Assembly: GCA_027574665.1 (NCBI GenBank)
Contig: CM050655.1
Coordinates: 15,247,170-15,311,169 of the forward strand
Length of the DNA stretch: 64,000 nt
Reading direction: 5' to 3'
From: Rhynochetos jubatus
Lineage: Eukaryota; Chordata; Aves; Eurypygiformes; Rhynochetidae
The notes under the pieces are model-generated. The model was not told the origin of the DNA. It ran no database searches and saw only the letters and a list, made by a program, of their open reading frames with translations. A program made the position numbers and the translations under genes. Positions 24,584 through 38,400 of this stretch are shown piece after piece. How positions within the stretch are numbered: position 1 is the stretch's first letter; the number at the start of each line of letters is the position of its first letter.

Positions 24584-27500
24584 TATGGAGTGAGAAGGGA
24601 AGGTGACCCAGTTCTGGGAAGGAAGAATCTGAAAATAACCTTGAGGCTTTAAGAAGGGAACGTTTAATCAGTTCTTACAATGAATGAATGTTCATGCTCC
24701 AGCAATATTTCCCACAGCGTACTCAGAGTCCACATTTTGGAGCTCTGTTTGCTTCTTGTATAAGGGTCACACACCTGTTGTGTATTATGTGTAATGCCTA
24801 TGAAAACAGAATAAGTGTGGAAATCTTTGGGCACGTGCATAAACAGAATGAAGGATAGAAAGCAGTTGGGTTCTGGTGTGTATTTGGAAAAAGTTATTGT
24901 CATCCAACCCCTCGTTTGTGTAATGTCTTCAAAGAAGTGCTAAAAGAGCTCATAGACTGAATTATGTGCTTGGAAGCTTTTTCCTATAAGTAGAACATTG
25001 AGCAAAATTAGTACAGGAGGCTGAAAGCTTATTTTATTTTTTCTGTTATTAGAAAAACCCATACTGCTAAAGACCTCTGCATAAGGATCTTAGAGGCTAA
25101 GGATGGGAGGTTTGCCTGTTTTTGTTGTAGTAAAAGGAATTTTCAGAACAGCTTCTTATTACCTTAACTCAAAATGGTGTCAGCAGTAAAGCAGACATTA
25201 AATTCTGTATTTACTGAGTTAAGCTAATTGCTAGTAGTTTTAGAAAACTCATCCTGAATTACTTGGAAACCTTTGAGGATATTGAGCAAAGAGGTAAAAA
25301 TGAATCGAACCTCCAGAATGAGCAAAGTGGTTCATGCTGAGCAGCATTTTCTCAGGCAAAATGCTGGTGTCTTTAACTATGGAACATGCATATTATTTGA
25401 TTGAAACATGATTACAGTATTGCCTACTTGCTAGAGCTTGCAGATTGGGCATGCTTTAAAAGTCTATGCAGTTTGAGAGAGAACGATGTTAGAAACAGTC
25501 CCTGTTGCTTAATATCTCTGGACTAAGACTGGATTCTCTTCCCTAATCGTGTATTTCTTACACAACTAAGTGGCTATCTTGCATTTAGTGTTTCATTTAT
25601 TCTTGTTTAAAGCAAAACATGAAATGAGAAAATGGAGTAGTCGCAGTACAGTACAGGATGTGGGAGACCTCAGTTAAAAACTGTCATGACACAGCATCTT
25701 GGTTGACACTGGGGAAATGTCTGTGGATTAGTGGCTCATTTGCAATTGAGAGATACTATGATCTTGTTGCAGTTTTTTAAAGTAACATTTACAAAGAACT
25801 GTAGAGTCACACCATAATGGAGGCCTTCCTAATGCCCCAAATAAATAGAATTTATCAGATATTGGGTCGAGTAATTGATAGTGGAAACATTGCTTGCAAT
25901 TAGCTCCTGCAAATAGTTATCTGATAACAAGTGCTCAGAACAAGTTAATTTGCATATACCCTAGACTGCATGAATGGCATGTGTGCAGGAGAATTTTTAT
26001 ACCCCTAATGTGAATTGTAAAGCTCGTCATCTGCTTGTAATAGTAGACTGTCTTTTCGAAATCTTCATAGAATGATTTTTTTAAGTTTTAAAGAAGGTAT
26101 TAATTACCAGTAATAGGCCTTTTGAGGTGACTTCTTCCGTGGTTGTGGTGGTGTTCTGTGTGTGTGTTTTGTTTTCTTTCAGTAGTGGTGTTTTCTTTGT
26201 AGAAATTAAGTCACTGAAAAGCCTTATCTGGGTTTCTACCAAGTGATGCTTCATGTGCCCGTTCTATCTTTGACAGGCAGCTAAAGATAAGATTGAGGAA
26301 GATAGTGACTGGCTGTAAGGATGTTGTGATTGTTGTGGTTGACAGAAGCCAGAACTGCGGGGGGGAACCAATTCATTCACTGTGACCAAATCTGGACACA
26401 GTTAAAGTCTCTGTCTTACTTTGTTCCTAATGAACCTGAAACAAATGAAAGCATTGTAAGCAAGGCATAGATTAAAGTTAGTTTATTTTCCTTGCATTTT
26501 TTACTTCCTTTGCTGTATTAAATAACTTGTATCATGAATGTCTCCGAAATCCTCAAATGCAGGGAAGTTTCTGAAAGCGAGACCTTTGTTGGAAAGAGAC
26601 AAGTATTGATTGGTTAATATGTTAGTTTGAGTTTCACTTTGTATATTACAGGAAAAAAGAAAAATCATAGGCTTGGCCTAAGAGCTAAAAACCCACCTTC
26701 TTGTTTAATTACTGTTAACTATGTCTTGCCTTTACAGAAATGCATAGGTAATGCTAGTGGTTTTTCTCTTATCAGCTTTTTTTTTTTTTCTGTTAACATG
26801 TGGTTTTAAGTAAGTGTTCACAACAGCACAATTCTCATGTTAGTAACCCAATACCTGAATAGCTTCTTAACCTCTACAGGAAACCCTTTTCTGTCTTTCC
26901 TGTATGATATTTCAGAAAACATTGTGTCACTTTGTTATGATACTGTAGGAAGGAACTGCATTTCTCACAGCAGCGGTGATCACTGTCTGTAGCTGGGCAG
27001 CCTGCCAATGGCTGTTCCTCTTCAGGTATTTCCAGGTGTTATCGACATGCAGCTGCTCTGCCAGTCCTTCTGGGGACATTGCCAATGTATCTTGATTGTC
27101 CTGCTCTTGTTCGTTACCTCATTTCCTATCCCAGTGCTCTTTTCTTCTGCCTCTGTACCATAATGATGACAGTGTGCTAAGTTCTGTGAAGATGAGTGCA
27201 GGAGCATGTCAGTGGCCATTCATGCTGATGACATTTCTAAAGTGAAGTTGGGACAAAGAATCAGAGTACTACCTTGTTCAGCAAGTCTGTTATTTACCAC
27301 TGAGTCAATACTAAAACAATTGCTTTCCTTTTGGTATTAGTAACCATAAAAAGTACTTAGTAAATGTCCCTTTTGCTTAAGAGAGTATGAAATCATCACA
27401 TAGGCAAAAATAAGATACTTCATAACTTAGAAATTATTATTTCAAGTCAGTTTAATTTCCTTAATATCATTAACTTTTTGGATCAGCATGCTCACAGAAG

Positions 27501-27710
27501 ACAATGGTTATTACACATTTTCATGATATAGCTCACTATTCTGTCTTGTAAATACTGTGTTAAATAAAAAGAATAGAAATTATTTTCTCTTATGAAGTGG
27601 AAGTCACTACTACGTTTTTAAGTATTTCAAATGAATTGACATAAAGCCATAATGCAATGCTTTGATTTTTCATTAGGAAGACTTAGGAAAATAAGTTTAA
27701 AGCGGTTGGT

Positions 27711-27758
27711 AAAAAAAAAAAAAAACAAACAAAAAAAACCAAACCCCACAACAAAACA
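27711..27758 (+). repeat. A/C-only low-complexity tract starting with A15
   Basis: Fifteen A are followed by 33 bases containing only A and C. A second run of 15 A lies at 27864-27878. There is no upstream gene-like sequence to suggest a processed pseudogene. Confidence 0.85.
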
Positions 27759-29356
27759 GCTAATAAGTAACTGGAAAGAATGTTTATGGTCCCTGAGGAC
27801 TTGATGTACTAAACTGAAGTAATTGTGATTCTTAGTGATGTTAAGAGAACAGCAAGGGTAATGAAAAAAAAAAAAAAAGGAAGGCTAGGGAAGTAGAGCT
27901 GAGTTTCAGGGAGGGAAATCTCTCACTTGTAGAATTAGCCAAACTACACTTACTAATAGCATCGTTATTGAGTGGTGTGTTTAGCATAAACATACTTTAT
28001 CTGTGCCATCTCTTAGGAGTTGGTTTCTAATCTGGTCACCTCATGGGCAGCATGTGGAAAAAATGGAGTCCCAAAATAATTGATGGACATTTTACTTTCA
28101 AAGGCGTTGAAAAACGTGTATCTTAAAACAGCATCATCCCTTCTGAGAGATGCAGCTTTTGTTCTTTTCTAAGTAAAAGCCTTCTTGCTAGCTAGAGTCT
28201 CTCTTCACAGCCTCCTTGAGTATAACCATGGTTGGGCTCTCATTAGGCAAAAATAATAGATTCTCTTCTTTGTCTATATGCTCAATTGCAAAATTTCACA
28301 TCAGATTTGTCTTTGATCTCTGTCTCTCCAGACGTTTTTCTCATGTGAAATCAGTGTATAATGGGATGTGGCCTGGTAGGTAAGATCAGCTGAACTTGAT
28401 GCCTTAGGGTTAGGGGATTCTTGGTACTTATCTTTCAACATCTTTGATATGAATAACCTTTTTTAGCAAAATTACCTTCATATGCTTTTCAGTTTGGTTA
28501 TGAAAGTGATTTCTGTACACTACGGGAAACATTGGTTCCATTTACATTGTACGATTCTACTTCTGCAAGACAAAATTCCTAATTGAGTTTATTCGGGGAT
28601 ATTAAATCTCCACCAATCTTGAAGTGCTCTTTGCTGGAAAAGTTGACTGTTGCTGGAGAACACTTTACCCATCTGCTGGCCGTAAATGGCACAGCATTAA
28701 GAAAAGATCAGGACGTATACATAAATAAGAGGGATTTGGATCTCTCTAGGAAATGGTTTTGGAAACATAAGCTACTATGAAGTTATACAGCATTTCAGTT
28801 CCAGCATGGAGATGCTATAAAATAAATCTGGTTTTATATGCAAAGTGACAGTGCTGTGGCAATGTAAATGGCAATTATGTGAATGTAAGAGTACTTATTT
28901 ACAGCAGAATTAATTTCAGATATTGTTCCACTTAGACTCAGTAGGGAGCTCCATCTCGTTTCTCTAGGTACTTTGTTATTCTAGTTTATAACTTTGATTG
29001 TTTCCTTCTACCCTCATAAAACCTATGATGTTGTATACTGCCTCTGTGCTTGCTGACTTGAGAAGTAATTTTCAATATCCATCTGTAATTGTTATTTCTT
29101 AATTAGATACAGTCAATCTCTGTAAGTAGATGATGCTTATCATGCTAACACTGATAGGACATGACATGAAAACCTGTTAAACCTAGCATTATTGAGAGTT
29201 TAATGTCTGGGTTTACCTCTTTGTGTAGTCATAAATTATGCCTACTATTAATTCAATTTAGACTTAGTGAGTTATTCTCAGTTCAATGCAAATTTTTGAG
29301 GTAAGAAATCCAAACACCTCTTTCCTTGTACACAGTGAATGCAATTGTTCCAGTTT

Positions 29357-29402
29357 AAAAAAAACCAAACAAACACCCAAACAAACCAAAACAAAAACCA
29401 AC
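29357..29402 (+). repeat. A/C-only low-complexity tract
   Basis: Forty-six consecutive bases are A or C, continuing past one T as CAAAAAACCCAAG. It resembles the tracts at 27711 and 61661. Confidence 0.85.
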
Positions 29403-29926
29403 TCAAAAAACCCAAGTATAACTGTCAAGGGACAAGATTTTTGATTCCACAGGCAGCTGTAGTATAGACAAGTAGTTTTGAAATATCCTTAGAGTTATTC
29501 CACTCATCACAAAGTAAGGAGTACTTAACAGCATTCTGTATTGTTGTACAAATGCCAGCAGCAAGACATGCAGGGAAAAGCCCAACTATGTGTGATCCTG
29601 ACCAGCTTTCTAAGGCACAGAAAGGTTTAGTCCTCATAACCAGTTTGATTATCTGTTTTTCTATGGCTGAAGGAAAAGCTTTTCCTTTTTCACTTTTTTT
29701 TTTTCTTAATAAAAGCAATTGCTTATTATCTGATAATTTTCTGTCTGGTTTGGTTCAACCAAAATATGCAACTTAGAATAAGGCTTCTGCAGGGAACTTG
29801 CTATTTGAAATGAAGCTGAATGAATAAAATGCGTTCACATTAAATCATGATGTCGGTGTATTCATTCAGTTGTATTGTTGATTCTCAATGGACTTTATGA
29901 AAAAGATCTAGTACTAGAGCTATAAC

Positions 29927-29946
29927 TAGCAAGTTGCTACTTGCTA
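29927..29946. repeat. Hairpin with 8-bp stem and 4-nt loop
   Basis: TAGCAAGT (29927-29934), loop TGCT, ACTTGCTA (29939-29946). Just upstream is a 10-bp palindrome CTAGTACTAG at 29908-29917. Confidence 0.85.
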
Positions 29947-32900
29947 AGCAGGTAGTGTTTCACAGAGGCAGTCAGTCTATAGCTAGCAATTACCTACAGA
30001 TAGAATAACAGAGGTTGGTCATGAGCTGAGAAACACAAAACATGAATATTGTTGATGGCTATGTCTGTATGGTACACTCAGTGGAAAGGCAATATTCCAC
30101 ATACTTTTTTGTTCCTGTGCAAGGAGGATATGAGTTTTGCAAGAATCTGTTTCTATAGAATTCATAGATTAGGTGTTTAGGCTGAGGGGACAGGGAGGGG
30201 GGAGAACATGGAGGCTTTGAATATCTTCTATTTGAGGTCTTAATTCAATAGTTGGGTCTCTAAAAAGTCAGATTTCCTGGTCTTGCACCCTAATTTGTCT
30301 CTGCTGGATTTTTGCCACTTGTGATTTGATTCTCCAGAGCTTGCCCGTCATGTCACCAGATGCGTCTAACTGGATTAGATGGTTCCAGCCTTAGCTCTTT
30401 TCTGAGGAAGAGTAATTCTGGCTGCCATTTCAGAATATTGTTTCTAATGGTTTTTATATTTATGTAGGATGAAAGCTATGAGAGACCTGCAAAATAGATG
30501 GGGCTTTGATCCCATCTCCCTTGAAATATTTATATGGAAAAAAAAGTTTTTCAGAGCTTCTGAATCACAGAAGCCAAGAGCTCAGTGGGATGCCAATTAA
30601 ATGTCCCCTGACTTGCTTTCCTGCTTGCTATTTGCCCTTGTTTATGTGGACAATACAGATACACATGCTGCTTGGTGACTAAGGACTGTTATTTTATTTA
30701 TTATGGCACATGTATAATTTATTCCATAGTCAGAAGTATCAGAGTAAGGTGACCAGAAATTAACTTCTGTACAGTTTGATTGCTTTGTTTAATCTGAATA
30801 CATTTTCACTCCTGCTAATAACAACTTATTCTGTGACTTTAACATCTATGGTGCACACTAATTCTGCAGAGGTGGTGTAGAATTTTCTTTTGTGACATAG
30901 CCAAGACTTAACTTTTCCATTGCTATCATCCTGCAGACATGTGGAGAAGTTTGCTATAATTTGATTTGGCATGTTCTATTGGGCAAGTTCTAAAAGGCTG
31001 ATATCCACTCAATATTTTGCCTTTGTATTGTTACTTCTGTTTGTGAAAGCAGCAATCTTTAGATACCTCAGACAAATATGTTAATCTTTCTTTAGTAGTG
31101 AACTACAAATATGAATAGCTGTTTTTTTAATCTTATTTCTTACGTTATCCTTTCAACCAATTGGTGCTTTTCTCTGAAGGTCCTTCCTCTTCTGTCCCTT
31201 TGCAGGAAACTCCCAACAGGGGTGAAACATCTGTAACTTGCAGAAAATAAAAAGCGTGCTCATAAATGATTAGCAATTTTCTAAGGTGCTTGAACTTATT
31301 TTTTTCTCAGAAGGTATATGCTAAGCTATTTCACTTTCTGGAGAACTAGGCAATTTAAGGTATTACAGATTAAAAACTTGACCTTTAGCATACCTCTAAT
31401 GGTAAGTGTTTTGAAAATATTAACTAATATTGTTTTTATGGCCCTATAATAGGAGAACTCTAACTGTCTGCCATCTCTGAAATCAGCTAAAGTTTAGTTA
31501 TTTTATCTTCAAGTTGTATCTGGTAACAAGGTAGTTTGAGCTGAAGAAAGTTCTTTTTCATTCTTTTGAAAGTGACAAAGTATTAATAATGTAGACTGTA
31601 AAACACAGTGTTTTATTCAGCATTAGCTTAGAGCTGCTTGTGAGTTACATTCATGGTTTACACAGTGTCAGTTTTACTTTGTAATAAAATAGCTAGACCT
31701 TTGAGGATCAGTCTTCAATGCTGTTCTAGTAGAAATGACTATGAAATGCCCTACAGCTTGGAAATCAGGTGCTGTTATTACAGCAGTAACTGGTGATAGC
31801 CTTGAAACTGGATGACTCCTTAGACATAACTTTGTGAAACAGATTAATGTGTTTTTGTGTAAGCTGAGGGGTTAACACACATGGAATAAAACTCTAATGA
31901 AGATAATGCAGCTGATAAGATTTAAATGCCTTAACAATTTAAGGCAAAGATTCTGTTGAATCTTTTTGTGGGAATTCTATTTAAAATTAAAAAAAGGCTT
32001 TGTTTGAGATGGTTCACTGGATCGTTAGAAATCCTGAAATAAGGATTTGTTTTTTATTCCCCTGGACAGCAAGCTTATTTTAAAAAAATGAGGGAGAAAA
32101 CAAAAATCAAAAGGGTGATAAGCAATGAACTTGGGGTGGGGGAGGGGAATGTTATGTTATATGACTGTTGATCTAGTCTAAACCTTGCAGAGGACTTGTG
32201 ATCCAAAATGGAAATCTTTCTCTTAATGTCCTTGTGGAGTATTGAGAACAATGCATGCCATATCTACACTTTTGAGGAGGGCAATTTTCAGAAGTATATG
32301 TATTGTAAAGCAAATGTTAGTCTGACAGAGCACATGGTGGAAGCTGTGTGTGGGATGTTAGGTGTAAGTGGGTTTTGGTTGGCTGTTTCTTTTTTTTCCA
32401 GTCTAGCATTAGCATTCAAACACCTTTCAGTTTTGTTTAGAAACAATTTTAGAAAGCATTTCATGAGCTACCAAATGTGAAAAGCAAGTGAATGTTCAAG
32501 CCAGGTTTTATTCTGTGATGGATGACCCATATAACATTATGTGGTTTGTTTCTAGCTGTAGCATTTATTTAAAGATTAAATAATATGTTCATTAATTATT
32601 CCTTGTGAAATGAGGCTTACTTATTGCATTTTTAAATTGAGTAATAAATTTGTCTGAACTATGACTAACAAAAGTAAGTTTTCAATTCTGTAAAATAATT
32701 TTCACGTAGAGTGGATTATTTTTGGTCACCAGATAGAAATAAAGGTAGTAGGAAGAACATGAGCAAAGGTAACTGTAAACGATGATGCTAGGATGTATAG
32801 ACACTTACATTTTTATTCTTATTCAGAAACTCTATATAATGTGAACCTGTACGGTTTGGATTTATTTCTTGAAGTAATGTTTCCTGAGGTTGAGGTCATA

Positions 32901-33390
32901 AAAGAATGAAATCTGAATAGAGAGAGAAAACAAGAACTAAATGAAACTACATGGCCTGACCTTGTTCTGATAGACTGGCTTGAATGACTGAAGTAATTGC
33001 ATTTAAAAAAAAATTATGTTAAAATGTGTAGATCTTATTTTGACTAAAAAGAAATATAACATATCAAATAATATTCAGTTTATTCTGTGTTGACAGAAAC
33101 AGGGTTTGGGAAAGTGTTATGCCAGGTTTTTTGGCTTTCCCATCCCCTTCTCAGTTATGTCTGTTACACTTCTTGAAAGTGAATTTGAATTTCAGTTAAC
33201 TAGTTTCTACAAAATCCTGGGATATCATTATCGATTCATTTATTCTATTGAATTTTTCAATTTAAATGCAATGTTACAGTTTATATTGTTCACTAAAATG
33301 CCTTTTATGTTCAAGCCTCTACTCTCATGACTTAGCCCTTAAAACAAGAACTAGCTGTGCTACTTATTACACATTATATTACTTGACACT

Positions 33391-33413
33391 TAATGTGTAC
33401 TTAGTACACATTA
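33391..33413. repeat. Hairpin with 10-bp stem and 3-nt loop
   Basis: TAATGTGTAC (33391-33400), TTA, GTACACATTA (33404-33413). The arm's ACACATTA also occurs upstream at about 33369-33376, so the segment is locally repetitive. Confidence 0.9.
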
Positions 33414-33840
33414 TTATGTACAGACCTTTTATTATTGTATCAGAACCTACCAAGAGTTCTGAAAATAGGGAATAGAAATTGCAGTAAACCATACCCATCC
33501 ATGGAATGAAAGGAATGTTTGCTGAATAGTGTCCTCTTCTGTCATTCAGGGTTTTCATCAGACTTGGACGTTATATGCTGAAATTGTTCCAAGTTGGCTT
33601 CCGTGAATGAGCGATTTTTGGTTTTGAAAAGTTCAAATGTCAGAGTATTGGAGGGACAAATGGAAAGAGTTGGGGTTTATCTCCCCCACTCCCAAATTCT
33701 AGTCCAGACAGTTGATTACAGTTAACTGAATGATTACAGTTTGATATAAAAATAGCTCTGGTTGCTAGGCAATGATGATTTGTTCTGTAGGAAACCAGAT
33801 TTGGGTTTACCAGAATCTAAAATTGTATGCATGGTGTGTG

Positions 33841-33870
33841 TTTATGTATATAAATGCATTTATGTATATA
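33841..33870. repeat. 18-bp-period direct repeat with 14-bp palindrome, AT-rich
   Basis: TTTATGTATATA occurs at 33841-33852 and again at 33859-33870. Between and overlapping them lies the palindrome ATAAATGCATTTAT at 33850-33863. The sequence runs on into a (TA) stretch. Confidence 0.8.
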
Positions 33871-35408
33871 TATATTTGCTGCATTCATAAATACATATGA
33901 ATTTGACAGTTTGCATACACTAGGCTTTTCTTGTTTTAATTTCTTAGATTTCATATGCGAGTATACCTAAGATTCATTTGAAGTCATCTCATTCTTGACA
34001 TGTTTGAGGTATCCCAGTTCTCCTTATTTTTGTTTCTCAAACTCTATTTCTCACTTATTATCTGGCTTTTACAACCTCTCCTTAATTATGCAAAAATCCC
34101 TCCTCCTTAAAAGAAACCAAACCAAAAATCACCAAGAAAAAAAGAAAAGGGGAAGCATTTCACTTAAATACAGGAATGCAACAGCTATGGGTTCTTTCAG
34201 AGCTAAAATCTAAATAGCTACTGGTATTTAAGTTGTGAAAGAACATAAAATCTTACTGTAGTGTTTCAGTGAAAATAAATATGTATTTGAATTAGACTAG
34301 CAGGACTTGTCTCCTTTAGACTTGCTTTTTGCTTTCTTCCCATTTGTTCTTGATTTCACAATCATTTCACTAGAGTTGTTGTATGTTCCCCTATGATGTA
34401 ATTATAATGGATTTGGATAGATTTCAGTAATCTTGGTCTCATTTTACTTCTTTTAAAGGTAATATTAGAAATGTTGTTTTACTTCATGTTGTTCAAGTAA
34501 ATCAAAGAGGGAAAAGGGGTGTGTGTGTGTTTTTTTGTTGGGTTTTTTTTTTTTTTCTTTCCCTCAGCCACCCTCTTAGACTTAGTCTACAGTGATATTT
34601 ATTAATCTCAGACAGTTCTTATGGCCAGGTAAGTCTGAATGAACTGCAGTAGCAGTACTTCCTGTTCCTATAAGGAATAGGAATGTCAGTTCGAATTGCT
34701 CAATTCAGCCATGCGCATGGAACAGCATGATTTCTTTAGTGTTTGTTTGTCCATTTGCAAAGGAATGACCTTTTGTTGTGCTTTTTTTTTAAAGTGTACA
34801 GCAGTGTGTACCACCACCTCAAACCTAAATACTCCATAGGCACAAACAATTTGTATGAAGATTTCTATAAACAGGAAAATTAGAATTCCATTTGCAGACT
34901 GAATAAGCCAGGAGCCTATATAAATGTGGTTTGACAATGGCAAGAATAAGACCTGAGTAAGGGACTGTTTTAGACTTCATAAAAGGGAAGCATGACAATG
35001 GCTGAGGAGTGTGTCAAATGTGTTGCAAAGGGGCGGAATACATATTTATCAGCCTATTTGAATGGAGGGACTAGAGCTTCAGTTTCATCTGCTGCTATAA
35101 AGAAACAGTATCAGAGCGTGAAATTAGCAGTCAAGTAATACATATGCCGTAGCCAAAAGCAAAACAATTAGCAGCATGGATCCACAGACTTTATCTACTG
35201 ATTCTATTGCATTTTCAGCTCCAAACTTGATGGATTTTCACTCACTGAGCAGCAAGGGCAGTAAACAAAATTCATTTGCTGAAAAAGAAGTATTATTCTA
35301 GCCTGCAGCAATAACTCAGCCTTGTAACTTTAGTGGGTTATCTGATGCATGTAGCATCTGTAGTGAATGGTGAACATGTGGTGTTTGTGTACTGCAGACT
35401 AAAACACA

Positions 35409-35432
35409 TCAACTGCTGTTAAAAGCAGTTGA
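35409..35432. repeat. Hairpin with 9-bp stem and 6-nt loop
   Basis: TCAACTGCT (35409-35417), loop GTTAAA, AGCAGTTGA (35424-35432). Each arm contains a CAACTG/CAGTTG core. Confidence 0.88.
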
Positions 35433-38400
35433 ACTTGTGCTCCAATGTGGAACTTGATTTGTGTGTGTTAGAGAGAACCATTCACAAATTTGGTTTTGTA
35501 TTTGAAACCAAAGCTTATCAGTGCTGTCTTGTGGTCTTCAGTTACTTGATGTGAACTGTATTTAGGTCAGGATTGGAGTTTGCTGTCTTTTAGATATAGA
35601 AGTATAGTTTATGATCATTTACGTGGTGAACTACAAATACAATCTTCTTAATCACTTTAACATATTTTGATACTCTACAAAATCCAAAAAAACCCCAAAG
35701 CTCAATTTGTGTCCGTTCTCCTTTATATGCCTTTCTGTTTAAATTAAATCAGTAGGAAGTTGCAATGATGGTTAATCGCAGAAACACTTTATAGTAATAG
35801 GTAAGAAAAAAATGGCCAGTGGAATAAAAGTTGCCTAAGAAATCATTATATGGCTGAAATGTTATGTATAAAGTAAGGAACCCTTAAGGCTTTTGGCATT
35901 TTTCCGGTAACAGTCATTTTGCTAGGCTGTAATAAGGTATGCAGCATGCACTGTATCCCAGTTAATAAACATTTATAGTTTAAAGATGTTTGTTTACTTG
36001 TATGGACAGTTTTGCAGTAGCATCCACTGTTGTGTGGGAGTAGACGCATATACAAGATGCGTCTTAAGCTCAGGTTTTCAAATCCTAGTGAATGGGGTTT
36101 TAATTCTGAGAATTTAACCTATAAGCAAGGGTAGCAACATACTCCAGTGGAAAAGATCATGTGATGTATCACTATGACAGTAACAGTCAGTTACTCAGTT
36201 ATGGAATGACACTTTCTATTTCAGCCTTTCTATAATGAAGTTAATGAAAAAGTTTCCCTTAACATTTGTCTAAAAAATTTTAAGAAAGGAACATGCGAAG
36301 GATGGCAATCAAAAGCCAAAAAAGAGCACCAGAACTGATGCATTTGTTCCACATGGTTTTTTAAAGCAATCAGGCATAGGTATGTCCATTCTGTATTTTT
36401 TTTCCCAAAACATAACAAAGTAATTAAACACAAATGTACAGGCTAGATTTTGTTCATAGACTTTAAGTCATCACAGTTTCTGATGTTTAGTCTGCTTTTC
36501 TTTAGCTTTTACTTGTAAGCTAACTAATAGAGGGGAAGTGCTCCTTTACACAGCCATGTGTGTAAATGCACAATTTTGTTACACATCTTGTAGGTGTGTA
36601 TTGTGGTGAGTGACTAATCCTTTTAGCTTTACTAATTCCAAACATTTAACTCCTTCATGAGAGTTTGTTTACCCTGTTTCTTCCTTTTGAATATCACTAA
36701 ATCAAAGCAAAACTTTGTTTTCAATAAGTCTCTAAATAATTCCCTTTGATACAAACTTGTTCATTATCCTCTTTATCAGTAAAAGATCCATATAGCCAAA
36801 TATGATTTTGCAAGTAGTATCTGAAAATGGATGCCTATAGAGGAATATTTAAGTGAGGGTGGCATATGTAATCATCTTTCCTATTCCTCTCCATGTCTTT
36901 AGCTGTTTGCAACTTGAGTGATTTCTGAGCCTGATGGAATTGGTGTGCATTAAGCAAGTCATGGTTATAAGTTTGTTTAGTTTATGTAACCCAAACAAAT
37001 TCATAGAATCTACAGCCTCAAGCTTATTATTATTCAACTGAATGGAGTGCTATGACCCAACCTATTTAATTAGTATAATTAAGCTGTTATATCTAAATTC
37101 AAAAATTATGCAATATTAAGTTCAGAGCAAAGATAACTGGTATTAATATTGCTGAAAGCAAAATTTAAACATGGTGAATTTAAGGTTGTTTTCAAAACCC
37201 CTGTTATATAGGTGATTAATAACACTTGCATTTCTGTGAATGTGGGGTGAAATTTTTGCTTTTCTCTTGCTCAGGCTGTGGAGAGGCAGAAGCTTTATTA
37301 GTGATACACAACTGCTTAAGACTTTCAGATCAATATTTTCTTTGCTACACAAACCAAATCCCCAAGGGAGGAATCAGATGGAGTAGGAAACTGCTTCCTT
37401 CCTGCCCTTTTCTATACACATGTATCTGTATTCACTTATCACAGAACATCTGTTATCCAAGCAAATGAAAACTGAATGGAAGACATAGTATTGCTTGATC
37501 AATAAAATCCAACTGCTGTAGTTTCCGGCTTTTGCTTAGCCTATTAGAGGGACTGTTTCATATTTTTTTTACGTAAAACTCAAATAGATACTTTTCTTCT
37601 GGTAGATAAATATGTGTCAGTGCATTTATCCTATCCCTGTAGTATACTTTACATTGATATTTTTCGGGTGAAATTTCTTAGGACCTTCAGCTTCTGTTCC
37701 ACTTGATATGGATTCTGAACATACTTTGTCAATGGAGAATAGAATTGCTCTGGCAAACTTCTAAGCAGTTAGTTAAGTGATACCTTGACAACTATATATT
37801 GTATTATGTAGTAACTTGTCACAATTGTTAGGACAATTTCAAACTTAACAAAAACATTATCTGTACATATTTTGCTATAAAAATGATCCTTGATGTGGAA
37901 ATATATTCAGAAAGAGTCAAACTAATTATATAAGAGGTAACTTGCAAGAATAGATGGACTTTGATGGGTGGGGTGTTTTGTTTTGTAACAGGTCACTGAA
38001 TGTCTTAATAGAGAGAAAATGAACAACCATCACTGGCACTGTTCTATTTTATAGGTTCCAAATAGCATAATTTTGTTTTCAATTAAAAAAATAAAAAGAC
38101 AAGGAAAAGGCTGTAGAGTTAACATTCCTTGATTTATATGATGAGCCACACATTTTTGCCTTTATGGCTAATCAATATAGAGATATGAAGTATAACTCTG
38201 TGCTTAAAACGTGAAAAGAATATAATACTAATTTGGGAGAGAATGCGCTATATTGTGGAAAACTCTAGGGTAATTTTACATAATGAAATTCAAACAAAGT
38301 TGAGTTTGTAACGAAATGGCTCTGCAGTGTTTTTCCATATTAAGAGATTCTTTATTGTCCCCTCACATACTCTAGGATTACTTTTGTTTGTTTTTACAAG

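Noticed and set aside
34531..34567. Strong-looking splice acceptor (long T tract ending CCCTCAG)
   Set aside because: The sequence after it meets a stop almost at once in the frames I checked, and no donor with a coding-like frame follows. It is a decoy.
37005..37050. CATAGAATC-like start of a minus-oriented CR1
   Set aside because: Only about 9 bases match. The expected GTTGGAAG block does not follow.
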